Shown: positions 55,994 to 64,000 of the stretch, in pieces | Numbering within the stretch: the first letter of the stretch is position 1 | Layout of the letters: each line of letters starts with the position of its first letter | The notes under the pieces: model-generated | What the model was told of the DNA's origin: nothing | Databases searched by the model: none | Seen by the model: the letters and a program-made list of their open reading frames with translations, nothing else | Assembly: GCF_018122595.1 (NCBI RefSeq) | Contig: NZ_JAGRQH010000001.1 | Coordinates: 62,001 to 126,000 of the forward strand | From: Neokomagataea anthophila | GTDB lineage: Bacteria > Pseudomonadota > Alphaproteobacteria > Acetobacterales > Acetobacteraceae | Direction of reading: 5' to 3' | Length of the DNA stretch: 64,000 bases | Position numbers and translations under genes: made by a program

Positions 55994-57544
55994 ATGTCCG
56001 AAGCCCTCAGCGCTGACATCAACCGCGAGATTGCCCGTCGTCGGACCTTCGCGATCATCTCTCACCCGGATGCTGGTAAAACAACCCTGACCGAGCGCAT
56101 CCTACGCGCCGGTGGCGCGATCCAGCTTGCCGGCAACGTCCGCGCTAAAGGCGAACGCCGCCGCACAAAATCTGACTGGATGGGCATCGAGCGGGACCGT
56201 GGAATTTCCGTCGTGACCTCCGTCATGACCTTCGAATACGGAGATTGCGTCTTCAACCTGCTCGACACACCGGGCCATGAAGACTTCTCTGAAGATACTT
56301 ACCGTACCCTCACCGCCGTTGACTGCGCCGTCATGGTCATTGACGCCGCGAAAGGTATTGAGGCCCGTACACGCAAATTGTTCGAAATTTGCCGCCTGCG
56401 CGATATCCCCATCATCACCTTCATCAATAAGATGGACCGTGAAGCCCAAGATTGCTTCACCCTGCTTGATGAAATTGCCAGCACACTCGCGCTCGACACA
56501 TCACCCGCCACATGGCCCATCGGCCGTGCTGCAACCTTCACAGGTACGTTCGACCTCCGCACCCGCAAAATGACCACGAAGGTCGAACTGGACGACAGCG
56601 ACCCGCGTCTTGAGCAAATGCGCGAAGACCTTGAACTCGCTGAAGCCGCTCTACCAGAATTTGATCAGGAATCTTTCGACGCAGGCCACCTGACCCCTGT
56701 CTTCTTCGGCTCTGCCATGAAAGAAATCGGCGTTACCGATTTGCTGGATGCCCTCGTTGCATACGGCCCATCTCCCCGCGCACAACCTACAGATTCCCGC
56801 GAAGTCCGCGCTGATGAAACCAACGTCACGGCTCTGATTTTCAAAATTCAAGCGAATATGGACCCCAATCACCGGGACCGTATGGCCTTCGCACGTGTCT
56901 GCTCTGGCCGCCTCACTCGCGGTATGCGTCTCAAACACGTCCGCACCGGCAAACAATTCGCACTGCACACACCACAATTCTTCTTCGCACGTGACCGTCA
57001 ACTTGCAGAAGAAGCCTTTGGCGGTGACGTTGTCGGCATTCCTAACCACGGTACATTGCGTATCGGTGACACGCTCAGCGAAAGCGAAGAACTGCGTTTC
57101 ACCGGCGTTCCGCACTTCGCACCAGAAATTCTACGCCGTGTCCGCCTTGATGACGCCATGAAGGCCAAAAAGCTTCGCCAAGCATTGGTCGAACTCGCAG
57201 AAGAAGGCGTTGTCCAACTCTTCCGCCCACAAGATGGCCTGCCCCCTATCGTCGGCGTGGTCGGAACCCTTCAGTTGGACGTGCTACAGTCACGCCTCAA
57301 GGCTGAGTACAGCGTCTCCATCGGGTTTGAGAGCACCCCCTTCACCATGGCCCGCTGGGTCACAGGCGATCACAACAAGCTGGACATGTTCGCGCAGACC
57401 AACCGCTCCTCCATGGCCGATGACCTTGATGGTGACCCGGTCCTTCTGGCCAGTTCGTCCTTCATGATGCGCCGCACCATTGAAATGAACCCCGACCTTG
57501 CCTTCCACGACATCAAACAAATCGGTGTCACCTCTGATCAATAA
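55994..57544 (+). CDS. prfC: Peptide chain release factor 3
   Basis: RF3 is a GTPase that removes RF1 and RF2 from the ribosome after peptide release. The 516-residue protein has the G motifs SHPDAGKTTLTE, DTPGHEDFSEDTYR and NKMDR, an effector stretch WMGIERDRGISV, and RF3-specific C-terminal domains (FFARDRQLAEEAFGGDVVGI). GGAG lies 5 bases before the ATG. Together with the frameshifted prfB it puts two of the termination factors in this window, though not linked. Confidence 0.95.
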   Translation: MSEALSADINREIARRRTFAIISHPDAGKTTLTERILRAGGAIQLAGNVRAKGERRRTKSDWMGIERDRGISVVTSVMTFEYGDCVFNLLDTPGHEDFSEDTYRTLTAVDCAVMVIDAAKGIEARTRKLFEICRLRDIPIITFINKMDREAQDCFTLLDEIASTLALDTSPATWPIGRAATFTGTFDLRTRKMTTKVELDDSDPRLEQMREDLELAEAALPEFDQESFDAGHLTPVFFGSAMKEIGVTDLLDALVAYGPSPRAQPTDSREVRADETNVTALIFKIQANMDPNHRDRMAFARVCSGRLTRGMRLKHVRTGKQFALHTPQFFFARDRQLAEEAFGGDVVGIPNHGTLRIGDTLSESEELRFTGVPHFAPEILRRVRLDDAMKAKKLRQALVELAEEGVVQLFRPQDGLPPIVGVVGTLQLDVLQSRLKAEYSVSIGFESTPFTMARWVTGDHNKLDMFAQTNRSSMADDLDGDPVLLASSSFMMRRTIEMNPDLAFHDIKQIGVTSDQ

Positions 57545-57551
57545 CACTACA

Positions 57552-57582
57552 AAAAAGGCGGCCCATATGGAGCCGCCTTTTT
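57552..57582. terminator. Bidirectional terminator between prfC and a TonB-dependent receptor
   Basis: An 11-bp stem (AAAAAGGCGGC/GCCGCCTTTTT) around a 9-base loop lies between convergent genes with A- and T-runs. Confidence 0.9.
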
Positions 57583-57604
57583 CTTGACCTCATCACAATC
57601 CGGT

Positions 57605-59821
57605 TTAGAAATCAGAACGTAACGTCAGCATATAACTGCGTGGCGCACCGTAATAATTATAAAAACGCGTATTCCCAAGGCGTTCATAATACCGTGTATT
57701 CGACAGGTTATTGATTGTCCCCGTCATCGCTAGGTAGCGGTTCCACTGGTACCCCACCTGTGCAGATGCCACGACATAACCCCGCTGCGTCACAAGACGA
57801 CTATTCCCGAACGTGCTGCTTTGCGCATTAAAGCCGCCGCCAACACTCCAAATATTTTTTTCTGCCCCAGCATGCGGCTCAAAACGATAATGGGTCCACA
57901 ATTTCCACAGGTTACGCGGTGAATTAGGAGCGTAAACCAGCCCTGCATCCTGCGGAGTTCCGTCATTCACAATATGATTATCATTATACGTATAACTGCC
58001 GCTGACATCCCATCCTTGGAGCGGACGGCCAATCACTTCAACTTCAGCACCCTGACTGCGTGTTTTCCCCGTAGAAGCATAACAATCGCTGGTTCCTGAG
58101 GGACCACAAATCGAATTAACCGAGCTCAGATAAACACCTTCATGCTGGTTATTAATGCGGAACCCGGCAACCGAAACACTCAGAGCGTGATGGAAGAAAT
58201 CACCCTTCACCCCACCTTCCAACTGCTTGCCACGAATAGGCTGCAACTGACTGCCCGCAAGGGTCCAAGCTGATTGCGGCTGGAACGTGGAAACATAGCT
58301 CACATAAAAAGAGATATTCTTCAGAACACTCCACGTCGCACCAATATACGGCAACAAAATCCCTGACTGGTCGATGCTCGTCGTCATCGGCAGCGTCACA
58401 GGCCGGCGTGTCTGGCTTTTGCTCACATATCCACTCACACGGCCACCAAGCGTAATAGAGACACTCTCCACCGGCTTGATATGCGCTTGCCCGTATACAC
58501 CCCACTGCGTCATCGGTTGATAACTTTGACGCGTAATCGTCGGCAGAAGAGCGGATGATATCCCCTCCATACCAGCTAGAGAAACATTACGAAGCGCTGC
58601 GCTCGTCGTTGACGTAAGTGTCGCACCAGAACCATTGTAAATATAACGGTCATAATTTGCGCCAAACATCAGATGATGCGTTTGCCCAAATAGACGCACT
58701 GGCCCTGTAACATACCCATCCACACCATTATTCACTTCGGAATATTTCGTGTTAGCGAGTATCGCATTACCCCGCTGCGTTGCGGCATTCCACGTTCCCA
58801 GATACGCATATTGCAGCACCGTATCCGAAGAACGATGACGTCCATTCACTAAGGCTCGCCAACCATGAGCAAATATATGCTCCCACTGCGCCGATAATTC
58901 CGTCATCGGAGCATGAGCATTGTTCAATTTGGCACCAACCCACGTTGAACGCGCATAATTCAGATCTGAACCATCCGCACCACGCGGGAGGCCCATAAAG
59001 CGCCGCGTTTCATTACTCTGAGACGCCACAGATAATGTCACAGTGTCGTTCACAGTCGGTCGAATATCCGTCACACCATAAATGGTCCAACGCCGATCAC
59101 GACCATTATCATAGAAGAAACCACGATCTGTTCCTGCCACAACCAAACGCGCAGAGACATAGCGTGAACGCGCAACCGGCCCACCAATATCCAACGTTGC
59201 GTGGTTATTATTCCACGAGCCATATGAATAAGACGCATTACCCGAGAACTGATCCGTTGGGCGCTTACGTACAAAATTAACACTCCCCCCCGGAGGGGCA
59301 GAACCTTGGAAAATACCATCTGGCCCGCGCATCACCTCCAAACGATCGTAAATCGCCAAATCAAATTGCTGCGCCCAAGCTAAGCCATTAGCCGCAGCCA
59401 CACCGTCATATTGTGGCTGAAGCCCAAAACCTCGCGACGTAAACCCAGCAGTACCGTCCCCATAAAGATTGACATTCACACCCGCGACCTGCCGCAAAGC
59501 GGTATCAACCGAAAATAAATTCTGGTCCTTCATCTGCTGGCTGCTCAGCACAGAAATCGATTGCGGCACATCCCGCACACGCATCAACATTTTATTCATG
59601 GACACCGCCGGTACCGTGTAAGTCCCCGTACCATCCGTCTCAGCTTTTAAACGCCGCCCTAAAACCAGTAGCTGCTCTACACTTTGCGGCTCAGAAGCCG
59701 TCGCCTTCTGAGATATTTTTTTTGCTGTCGTAACCGGCACCGCATCACCTGCAAGACTCGCCAAAGGCCACAGAGCCGAAGCTGAGACCAACATCATCCA
59801 TAAACCACCGTGCAACCGCAT
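57605..59821 (-). CDS. TonB-dependent siderophore receptor (FhuE/FpvA type)
   Basis: ATG 59821 has GAGG 8 bases upstream and starts a signal peptide (cut after ASLAG); the frame upstream runs into AT-rich spacer and is not signal-like. The 738-residue protein has QLLVLGRRL, the plug with VRDVPQSISVLSSQQMKDQN, RGFGLQPQYDG and GSAPPGGSVNFVRKRP, typical of ferric-siderophore receptors, and a barrel ending RSYMLTLRSDF. It would take up a ferric hydroxamate or similar chelate. A Fur-like palindrome lies 45 bases before the ATG. It is divergent from another receptor. Confidence 0.92.
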   Translation of the reverse strand: MRLHGGLWMMLVSASALWPLASLAGDAVPVTTAKKISQKATASEPQSVEQLLVLGRRLKAETDGTGTYTVPAVSMNKMLMRVRDVPQSISVLSSQQMKDQNLFSVDTALRQVAGVNVNLYGDGTAGFTSRGFGLQPQYDGVAAANGLAWAQQFDLAIYDRLEVMRGPDGIFQGSAPPGGSVNFVRKRPTDQFSGNASYSYGSWNNNHATLDIGGPVARSRYVSARLVVAGTDRGFFYDNGRDRRWTIYGVTDIRPTVNDTVTLSVASQSNETRRFMGLPRGADGSDLNYARSTWVGAKLNNAHAPMTELSAQWEHIFAHGWRALVNGRHRSSDTVLQYAYLGTWNAATQRGNAILANTKYSEVNNGVDGYVTGPVRLFGQTHHLMFGANYDRYIYNGSGATLTSTTSAALRNVSLAGMEGISSALLPTITRQSYQPMTQWGVYGQAHIKPVESVSITLGGRVSGYVSKSQTRRPVTLPMTTSIDQSGILLPYIGATWSVLKNISFYVSYVSTFQPQSAWTLAGSQLQPIRGKQLEGGVKGDFFHHALSVSVAGFRINNQHEGVYLSSVNSICGPSGTSDCYASTGKTRSQGAEVEVIGRPLQGWDVSGSYTYNDNHIVNDGTPQDAGLVYAPNSPRNLWKLWTHYRFEPHAGAEKNIWSVGGGFNAQSSTFGNSRLVTQRGYVVASAQVGYQWNRYLAMTGTINNLSNTRYYERLGNTRFYNYYGAPRSYMLTLRSDF

Positions 59822-59865
59822 TGTGCTTTCCTCTTTCAAACAGAATGCGGCTCCTTTTATGCAAA

Positions 59866-59880
59866 TGAGAAAAATTCTCA
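59866..59880. promoter_or_regulatory. Fur-box-like palindrome
   Basis: TGAGAAAAATTCTCA is a near-perfect 15-bp dyad matching the 7-1-7 Fur pattern TGATAATNATTATCA at most places. It lies 45 bases before the siderophore receptor ATG, where a repressor would block transcription when iron is plentiful. Confidence 0.65.
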
Positions 59881-60114
59881 ACAATTTTGTAAATTTAATT
59901 TGAATTTTTATTAAAAGAAAAAAGACATCAAAAAAACACAAGAAACAAAAATTCATGAGTAAATAAAATATATGTGAATAATTTATATTATTTTCATTAA
60001 AAATATATGTAACTGCGTAAATTATGCAAAAATCAATATTCATAAAATATTAATAATATTTATTTTAATAAAATGTATTTTGCCATAAATTTAATATCAC
60101 GAGTTCACTCTAAT
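59881..60114. promoter_or_regulatory. Extremely AT-rich spacer between divergent TonB-dependent receptors
   Basis: From 59881 to 60060 I count 26 G or C in 180 bases. A dyad AATAAT-TTAT-ATTATT sits at 59977-59992. The stretch must hold promoters for both receptors and is a plausible site for Fur or a nucleoid protein. Confidence 0.55.
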
Positions 60115-62253
60115 ATGTTCAAGAAAAGCTTCTCCGGCCTATCCCTCCTTTTATTCTGTACATCCGGCCTCACAGCCATGGCGGATGACGCACACACTGA
60201 GCACCTCCAGGTGCATGGCAAACGCAAAAGCGAATCCGCACAAGCGCAAGCCCCCGGGCAAACGCCTATGACCGCCACCCAGCCTGAAACCAGCATTTCC
60301 AAAACCTACATCAAACACATTGCATCACCCCACGCAGACTACTTGTCTGTCATGCAATTCAGCCCCTCCGCCTCGAACTCCTCTCCAAACGGTCCGGGCA
60401 TGTCGAGCAAAAATGCCGCCATTCGCGGCTTCCAAGACGGCCAATATAACGTCACGTTTGACGGCATTCCCTTCGCGGACCCAAGCTCCTTCTCCCACCA
60501 AACAACATCTTTTTTCCCAGCTCCCGTACTGGGCAGCATGATGATTGACCGCGGTCCCGGCACGGCGTCCACTATGGGCAATGCCACCTTCGGCGGCACG
60601 ATGGCTCTGAACTCGGAAGACCTGCTCGACAAGCACCTCATCACCATTAACGGTGCCTATGGCAGCGCCAACACCTACCAAGCAGGCATAGACCTACAAT
60701 CTGGTGCTATTGCCGCCACAAACGGCACACGTATTCTTTTCAACTACAATCACACAGCAACAGATGGCTTGCTGAAATATGCGGGGCTGCGACAGGATAA
60801 TTATTTCCTCAAAATCGAACAGCCAATCTATGATTTCGCACATTTTTCCGTAGTCAGTGAACGCACCACAGTCGCATGGAACAACTACGTCCAACCCACC
60901 GTCGCAGGCACCCAAAAATACGGCTATAATTACGCCAGCCTGAACAATGACCCAACATCCCAACTCTATCGTTCCTATAACTTTAGCAACCGTTGGTCAG
61001 ACTTCAGCTACGCCAAATTTGATGCTGAAAAATATGGCTTCCGCTTCGTCGATAAAGCCTACACTTATGGCTACGATGAAGCCGCAACCGCTGGCGGCAA
61101 CACAAACGGGACAACCCCGAACAGCACATTACTAACATCTGGGGTACCCGGCGTTGGTTCTGGCTCCCATTACCGCCCATGGGGCAATATCGCGACGTTA
61201 GAGCGTGACTTTGGACATGGCGTCACCAACGTTACCGCCCGCGCTGGTGTATGGTACGACTACTCACGTCAAACCCAAGTTCAAGTCACAAACGACCTCT
61301 CAACCGGACAAATCAAACCCTATAAAGGCCGCTCAACGGCCCTTTCCTACGACCTTCTTGGCTATACGACCTCCATTAACTCCTTCTTGGAATTTGTCTG
61401 GCGACCGGTCAAAGGTCTCTCCATTACACCGGGCTGGAAACATGTTGATTTCAAACGCAGCATTAACGGGGTATCCAGCGGTAGCACCCTAAACTCCACC
61501 CGCTCTTACGCGGTCGATCTCGGGTCAGCAGCACTGAATTATCAGTTCAACCAACATTGGGCTTACTATGCTCAATGGGCCATGGGCTTTCAGGCGCCAC
61601 CATCCAATGTGCAGCGTGGCCCCGGCGCACAATTCAACACCTTGTCACCACAACAAACGATTAATTACCAAACGGGTATTATCTTTAAATCTGATCGTTT
61701 TATCGCTGATATCGATGGGTATTATATTAACTTCCGCAACAAAATCAGTGCCTTTGCCCTCCCCGTCGGGCCAGGCGGAAGCTACGTTACCGTTTACGGC
61801 AACCAAGGCGGCGTCATCTATAAAGGCTTTGAAGCCGAAGCCACTCTACGCGCAGGCTATGGCTTCAGCGTAACAGCCAACGCTTCCATCAATAGCGCCG
61901 CAGATAAAACAAGCGGCATGCAAGTTGCCAACGCTCCATCCAGCACGGCTTTTTTTGGCGTACTTTATGACCGCGATGCCCTGTACGGGTCTTTCCTCAC
62001 AAAATATGTGGGCCACCGCTTCGCTGGTGCAGGACAGTTGCCAAGTGGTGCGAACTACACACGCCTTCCCGCTTATTCCTCCACGGACCTCACGCTCGGT
62101 TACCGCTTCGGCAGCAAATACCGCGTACAATTCCAAGTGGCTAATATCTTCGATAACCGTACCATTACCGAAGGTAACGGCAGCGCAACCCTGCCAACAT
62201 ATTACTACCTGCCACCACGCAATTATTACGGATCTTTCTCTGCATCGTTCTAA
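60115..62253 (+). CDS. TonB-dependent receptor
   Basis: ATG 60115 (MFKKSFSG) begins a signal peptide cut after TAMAD; an ATG at 60073 would add 14 residues and lacks a ribosome site, and neither has a strong one. The 712-residue protein has EHLQVHGKR (TonB-box region), a plug with NAAIRGFQDGQYNVTFDGIP and DRGPGTASTMGNATFGGTM, and a barrel ending YYGSFSASF. It shares a short AT-rich promoter region with a siderophore receptor, suggesting joint metal control. Ligand unknown; the plug differs from the FhuE type. Confidence 0.88.
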   Translation: MFKKSFSGLSLLLFCTSGLTAMADDAHTEHLQVHGKRKSESAQAQAPGQTPMTATQPETSISKTYIKHIASPHADYLSVMQFSPSASNSSPNGPGMSSKNAAIRGFQDGQYNVTFDGIPFADPSSFSHQTTSFFPAPVLGSMMIDRGPGTASTMGNATFGGTMALNSEDLLDKHLITINGAYGSANTYQAGIDLQSGAIAATNGTRILFNYNHTATDGLLKYAGLRQDNYFLKIEQPIYDFAHFSVVSERTTVAWNNYVQPTVAGTQKYGYNYASLNNDPTSQLYRSYNFSNRWSDFSYAKFDAEKYGFRFVDKAYTYGYDEAATAGGNTNGTTPNSTLLTSGVPGVGSGSHYRPWGNIATLERDFGHGVTNVTARAGVWYDYSRQTQVQVTNDLSTGQIKPYKGRSTALSYDLLGYTTSINSFLEFVWRPVKGLSITPGWKHVDFKRSINGVSSGSTLNSTRSYAVDLGSAALNYQFNQHWAYYAQWAMGFQAPPSNVQRGPGAQFNTLSPQQTINYQTGIIFKSDRFIADIDGYYINFRNKISAFALPVGPGGSYVTVYGNQGGVIYKGFEAEATLRAGYGFSVTANASINSAADKTSGMQVANAPSSTAFFGVLYDRDALYGSFLTKYVGHRFAGAGQLPSGANYTRLPAYSSTDLTLGYRFGSKYRVQFQVANIFDNRTITEGNGSATLPTYYYLPPRNYYGSFSASF

Positions 62254-62262
62254 ACCACAAAA

Positions 62263-62290
62263 AAAGGCAACGCTTCCAAGCGTTGCCTTT
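62263..62290. terminator. Intrinsic terminator after the TonB-dependent receptor
   Basis: A stem of 11-13 bp (AAAGGCAACGC/GCGTTGCCTTT) around TTCCAA starts 10 bases past the stop, between convergent genes. Confidence 0.85.
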
Positions 62291-62328
62291 CCCCGGCCCT
62301 AATATCCACCCATAAGGGCAGACGGATA

Positions 62329-63234
62329 TTATTGTCCCAAAGACTGATTCAAAACAGCCGCCAAACGCACTCCTGCCTGCTCCAAACGCAACTGAATCAA
62401 CGGCCACGCCACAGCGGTATACGCATCCCCCAAATCTGGGTGTTGCTGCGAAGGCAATACACCATAAGCAACGCTCCGCGCCAACTCATGGCTTTCATCT
62501 ACCCAGTCAACAACGGCACGATAAGGCGCCCCCGCAGCCGACAAATCCTGCGTCCAATATCGCGTCTCTTCAGGTGTAATCTGCGCCGATAAATGCTCAG
62601 CAGCCTCCTTCGCCACCGCATAATCAATTGAATAATGCGGACCAATGACCAAGTGATCCTGACGGTTCAAAATACCATCATCCCACAACGCATGCAGGTT
62701 CATATGCCCACGCGCTGAATCACCATAATAGGTCAGGCGCACCGTATTGCCCCCCATATCATGGTCACGCTCCGCCGCATGTAAGGGTTGATGCAAATCC
62801 CCTACTAAATGCACAACCCATTTCAACGCTTCTAACCTCTGTTGAGACGGTGCGTGAACATCCCCAAGTATTTTAATCTCTTCCGGTAAACGCTCCACAA
62901 CACAATTCGTATCCGCACAATCCCGCGCACGCTCATAGGCTGGATTGACAACATCCGTGTCCACATAATGCCATTTCAGCGTCTCTGGGCGCCCACCTTG
63001 CGCACGCGGAAGATGCGCCATCGTATCCGGCCATGATGCCACTTGATCGAGAGACTGATGCCCCTCCAACGCTAAAAGCTGATGCACCACCGCTTCCGCC
63101 TTTGGCGTTAAACGCTCCTGGGCAATATCTGCCACCATCGCGTGCCCATAAGGCCCCCACGCATAAGCCGATGTCGAAACACTCATACCCAGCGCCATAA
63201 AGACGGCACCCTTAAGCCAATGCTGCATCATCAT
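62329..63234 (-). CDS. Secreted S1/P1-family nuclease
   Basis: The 301-residue product has a signal peptide cut after AYA, leaving Trp as residue 1 (WGPYGHAMVADIA). In this family that N-terminal Trp binds catalytic zinc. The other zinc ligands are visible: SWPDTM, WHYVD, HLVGDLHQPLHAA and NLHALWDDG. These periplasmic or exported enzymes cut single-stranded DNA and RNA and release 5'-nucleotides, a means of phosphate and nucleoside scavenging. It converges on the TonB-dependent receptor and follows the ribokinase-like gene at 41 bases, which fits nucleoside use. Confidence 0.93.
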   Translation of the reverse strand: MMMQHWLKGAVFMALGMSVSTSAYAWGPYGHAMVADIAQERLTPKAEAVVHQLLALEGHQSLDQVASWPDTMAHLPRAQGGRPETLKWHYVDTDVVNPAYERARDCADTNCVVERLPEEIKILGDVHAPSQQRLEALKWVVHLVGDLHQPLHAAERDHDMGGNTVRLTYYGDSARGHMNLHALWDDGILNRQDHLVIGPHYSIDYAVAKEAAEHLSAQITPEETRYWTQDLSAAGAPYRAVVDWVDESHELARSVAYGVLPSQQHPDLGDAYTAVAWPLIQLRLEQAGVRLAAVLNQSLGQ

Positions 63235-63275
63235 TATTCTAACCCTATAAAATAGCTACCTGAAGGCCCTACGCC

Positions 63276-64000
63276 CTAACGAGCGCCTTGCTGCTCAACC
63301 AACGCAGAAACCTCCGCATAATGCGGCGCTGCATCGGCCGCTCCATTACGCGTCGTCGCTAAAGCACCACAAGCAGCCGCAAAACATACTGCATCTTGAA
63401 AGGACTTCTTCTGCGCTAATGCAAAAGCCAAACCCGCGTTAAAGCTATCACCCGCAGCCACGGTATCAATCGCATCAACACAGAAAGGCTTACAAAACCC
63501 TTCCTCATCACCATCACGCCAAAACACACCACGGCTACCCATCTTCACCAATACCCGGCGCACACCTTTTGCCTGCAATATCCGTGCTGCTTCAGAAGCT
63601 TCTTCCACTGTTTCTGGCGTAATACCCGTTAAAAGACCCGTCTCGGTTTCATTTGGCGTAATAATATCCGCCACCTGCAACACATCATCAGACAAACCAC
63701 CATCCGGTACTGGTGCAGGGTCCAACACCACAATGCCGCCCGCAGCTTTCACACGTTGCGCCGCCGCAATCACAGCAGCCTCCGGAACCTCAAGCTGCAA
63801 CAGAAGAACGGCGGCCTCTTCCAACCAAATGTCGGCAACAACAACATCCGTCGCATCAACGGCCATATTCGCACCACCAATCACAGTGATGCTATTTTCG
63901 CCCGTTCCCGCATCAATTCCAATTAGCGCCACACCCGTTGCATGGTCAGCATCATCACGTAAAGGGCTCAGATCAACCCCAAAACGCGCCAATTCCTGCC
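63276..64000 (-). CDS. Ribokinase-like PfkB sugar kinase, C-terminal part
   Basis: The frame runs past the window edge; codons for Glu and Gln precede the residue at 63992, so the gene starts outside. The visible 241 residues include ENSITVIGGANMAVD, LLLQLEVPEAAV, VLDPAPVP, ITPNETETGLLTG and the catalytic DTVAAGDSFNAGLAFAL with base Asp. The anion hole reads AAGD where ribokinases have GAGD. The order of motifs fits ribokinase (ribose to ribose 5-phosphate). With the S1/P1 nuclease 41 bases downstream it suggests a nucleic-acid scavenging unit. Confidence 0.85.
   Translation of the reverse strand, partial: QELARFGVDLSPLRDDADHATGVALIGIDAGTGENSITVIGGANMAVDATDVVVADIWLEEAAVLLLQLEVPEAAVIAAAQRVKAAGGIVVLDPAPVPDGGLSDDVLQVADIITPNETETGLLTGITPETVEEASEAARILQAKGVRRVLVKMGSRGVFWRDGDEEGFCKPFCVDAIDTVAAGDSFNAGLAFALAQKKSFQDAVCFAAACGALATTRNGAADAAPHYAEVSALVEQQGAR

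Overview
The window reads as chromosomal DNA of an acetic acid bacterium (Acetobacteraceae, Alphaproteobacteria). This rests on the hopanoid genes hpnH and hpnM-I-J-K, a tonB-exbB-exbD-exbD operon with an attached TPR gene, four large TonB-dependent receptors, an OprB-type sugar porin, a DksA with a degenerate zinc finger, and a ThDP decarboxylase. The genus cannot be fixed from the sequence alone. I see no transposase, integrase, phage gene, CRISPR array or rRNA. One tRNA, tRNA-Thr(GGU), is present.

Layout. 1-9.7 kb: the 5' part of a 2-keto-acid decarboxylase gene divergent from a LysR regulator, then dprA-topA, an S41 periplasmic protease, a DUF1491 protein and an OmpA-family protein. 9.9-14.6 kb: a TonB-dependent receptor and two unassigned envelope proteins. 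14.7-21.7 kb: parE with an EamA exporter, convergent with an OprB porin and a large MscS-type channel. 21.9-27.1 kb: flgH alone, then on the minus strand the TonB energising operon. 27.1-31.6 kb (minus): dksA, tRNA-Thr, mrcA (PBP1A) and prfB. 31.8-33.6 kb: flgI-flgJ-flgN-like with 4-base overlaps. 33.6-42.1 kb: a CNNM/CorC-type membrane protein, the hopanoid block, and a PfkB kinase. 42.4-46.6 kb: bactofilin, a truncated THUMP protein, gltX and an amino acid permease. 46.7-57.5 kb: a TonB-dependent receptor, trmJ-cysS, MATE and MFS exporters, a BON/LysM protein, rpsD and prfC. 57.6-64 kb: two divergent TonB-dependent receptors around an extremely AT-rich promoter region with a Fur-like palindrome, a secreted S1/P1 nuclease and the 3' part of a ribokinase-like gene.

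How the genes fit together. The TonB/ExbB/ExbD proteins would power the four receptors. HpnH starts hopanoid side-chain building by making adenosylhopane, HpnI-K-J belong to head-group (cyclitol ether) formation, and HpnM looks like an MlaC-type lipid carrier. Flagellar L-ring, P-ring, rod-cap and chaperone genes are split between two loci, about 9 kb apart.

Most notable observations: prfB needs a +1 programmed frameshift, and the in-frame stop at the shift site is UAA, not the usual UGA. A THUMP-type RNA methyltransferase is cut off just before its catalytic domain, at a strong hairpin. Several perfect inverted repeats lie in intergenic DNA, notably at 6064-6111 and 36534-36637. A hexanucleotide repeat encodes a Pro-Thr tract in PBP1A. 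No wholly new multi-gene system was recognised.
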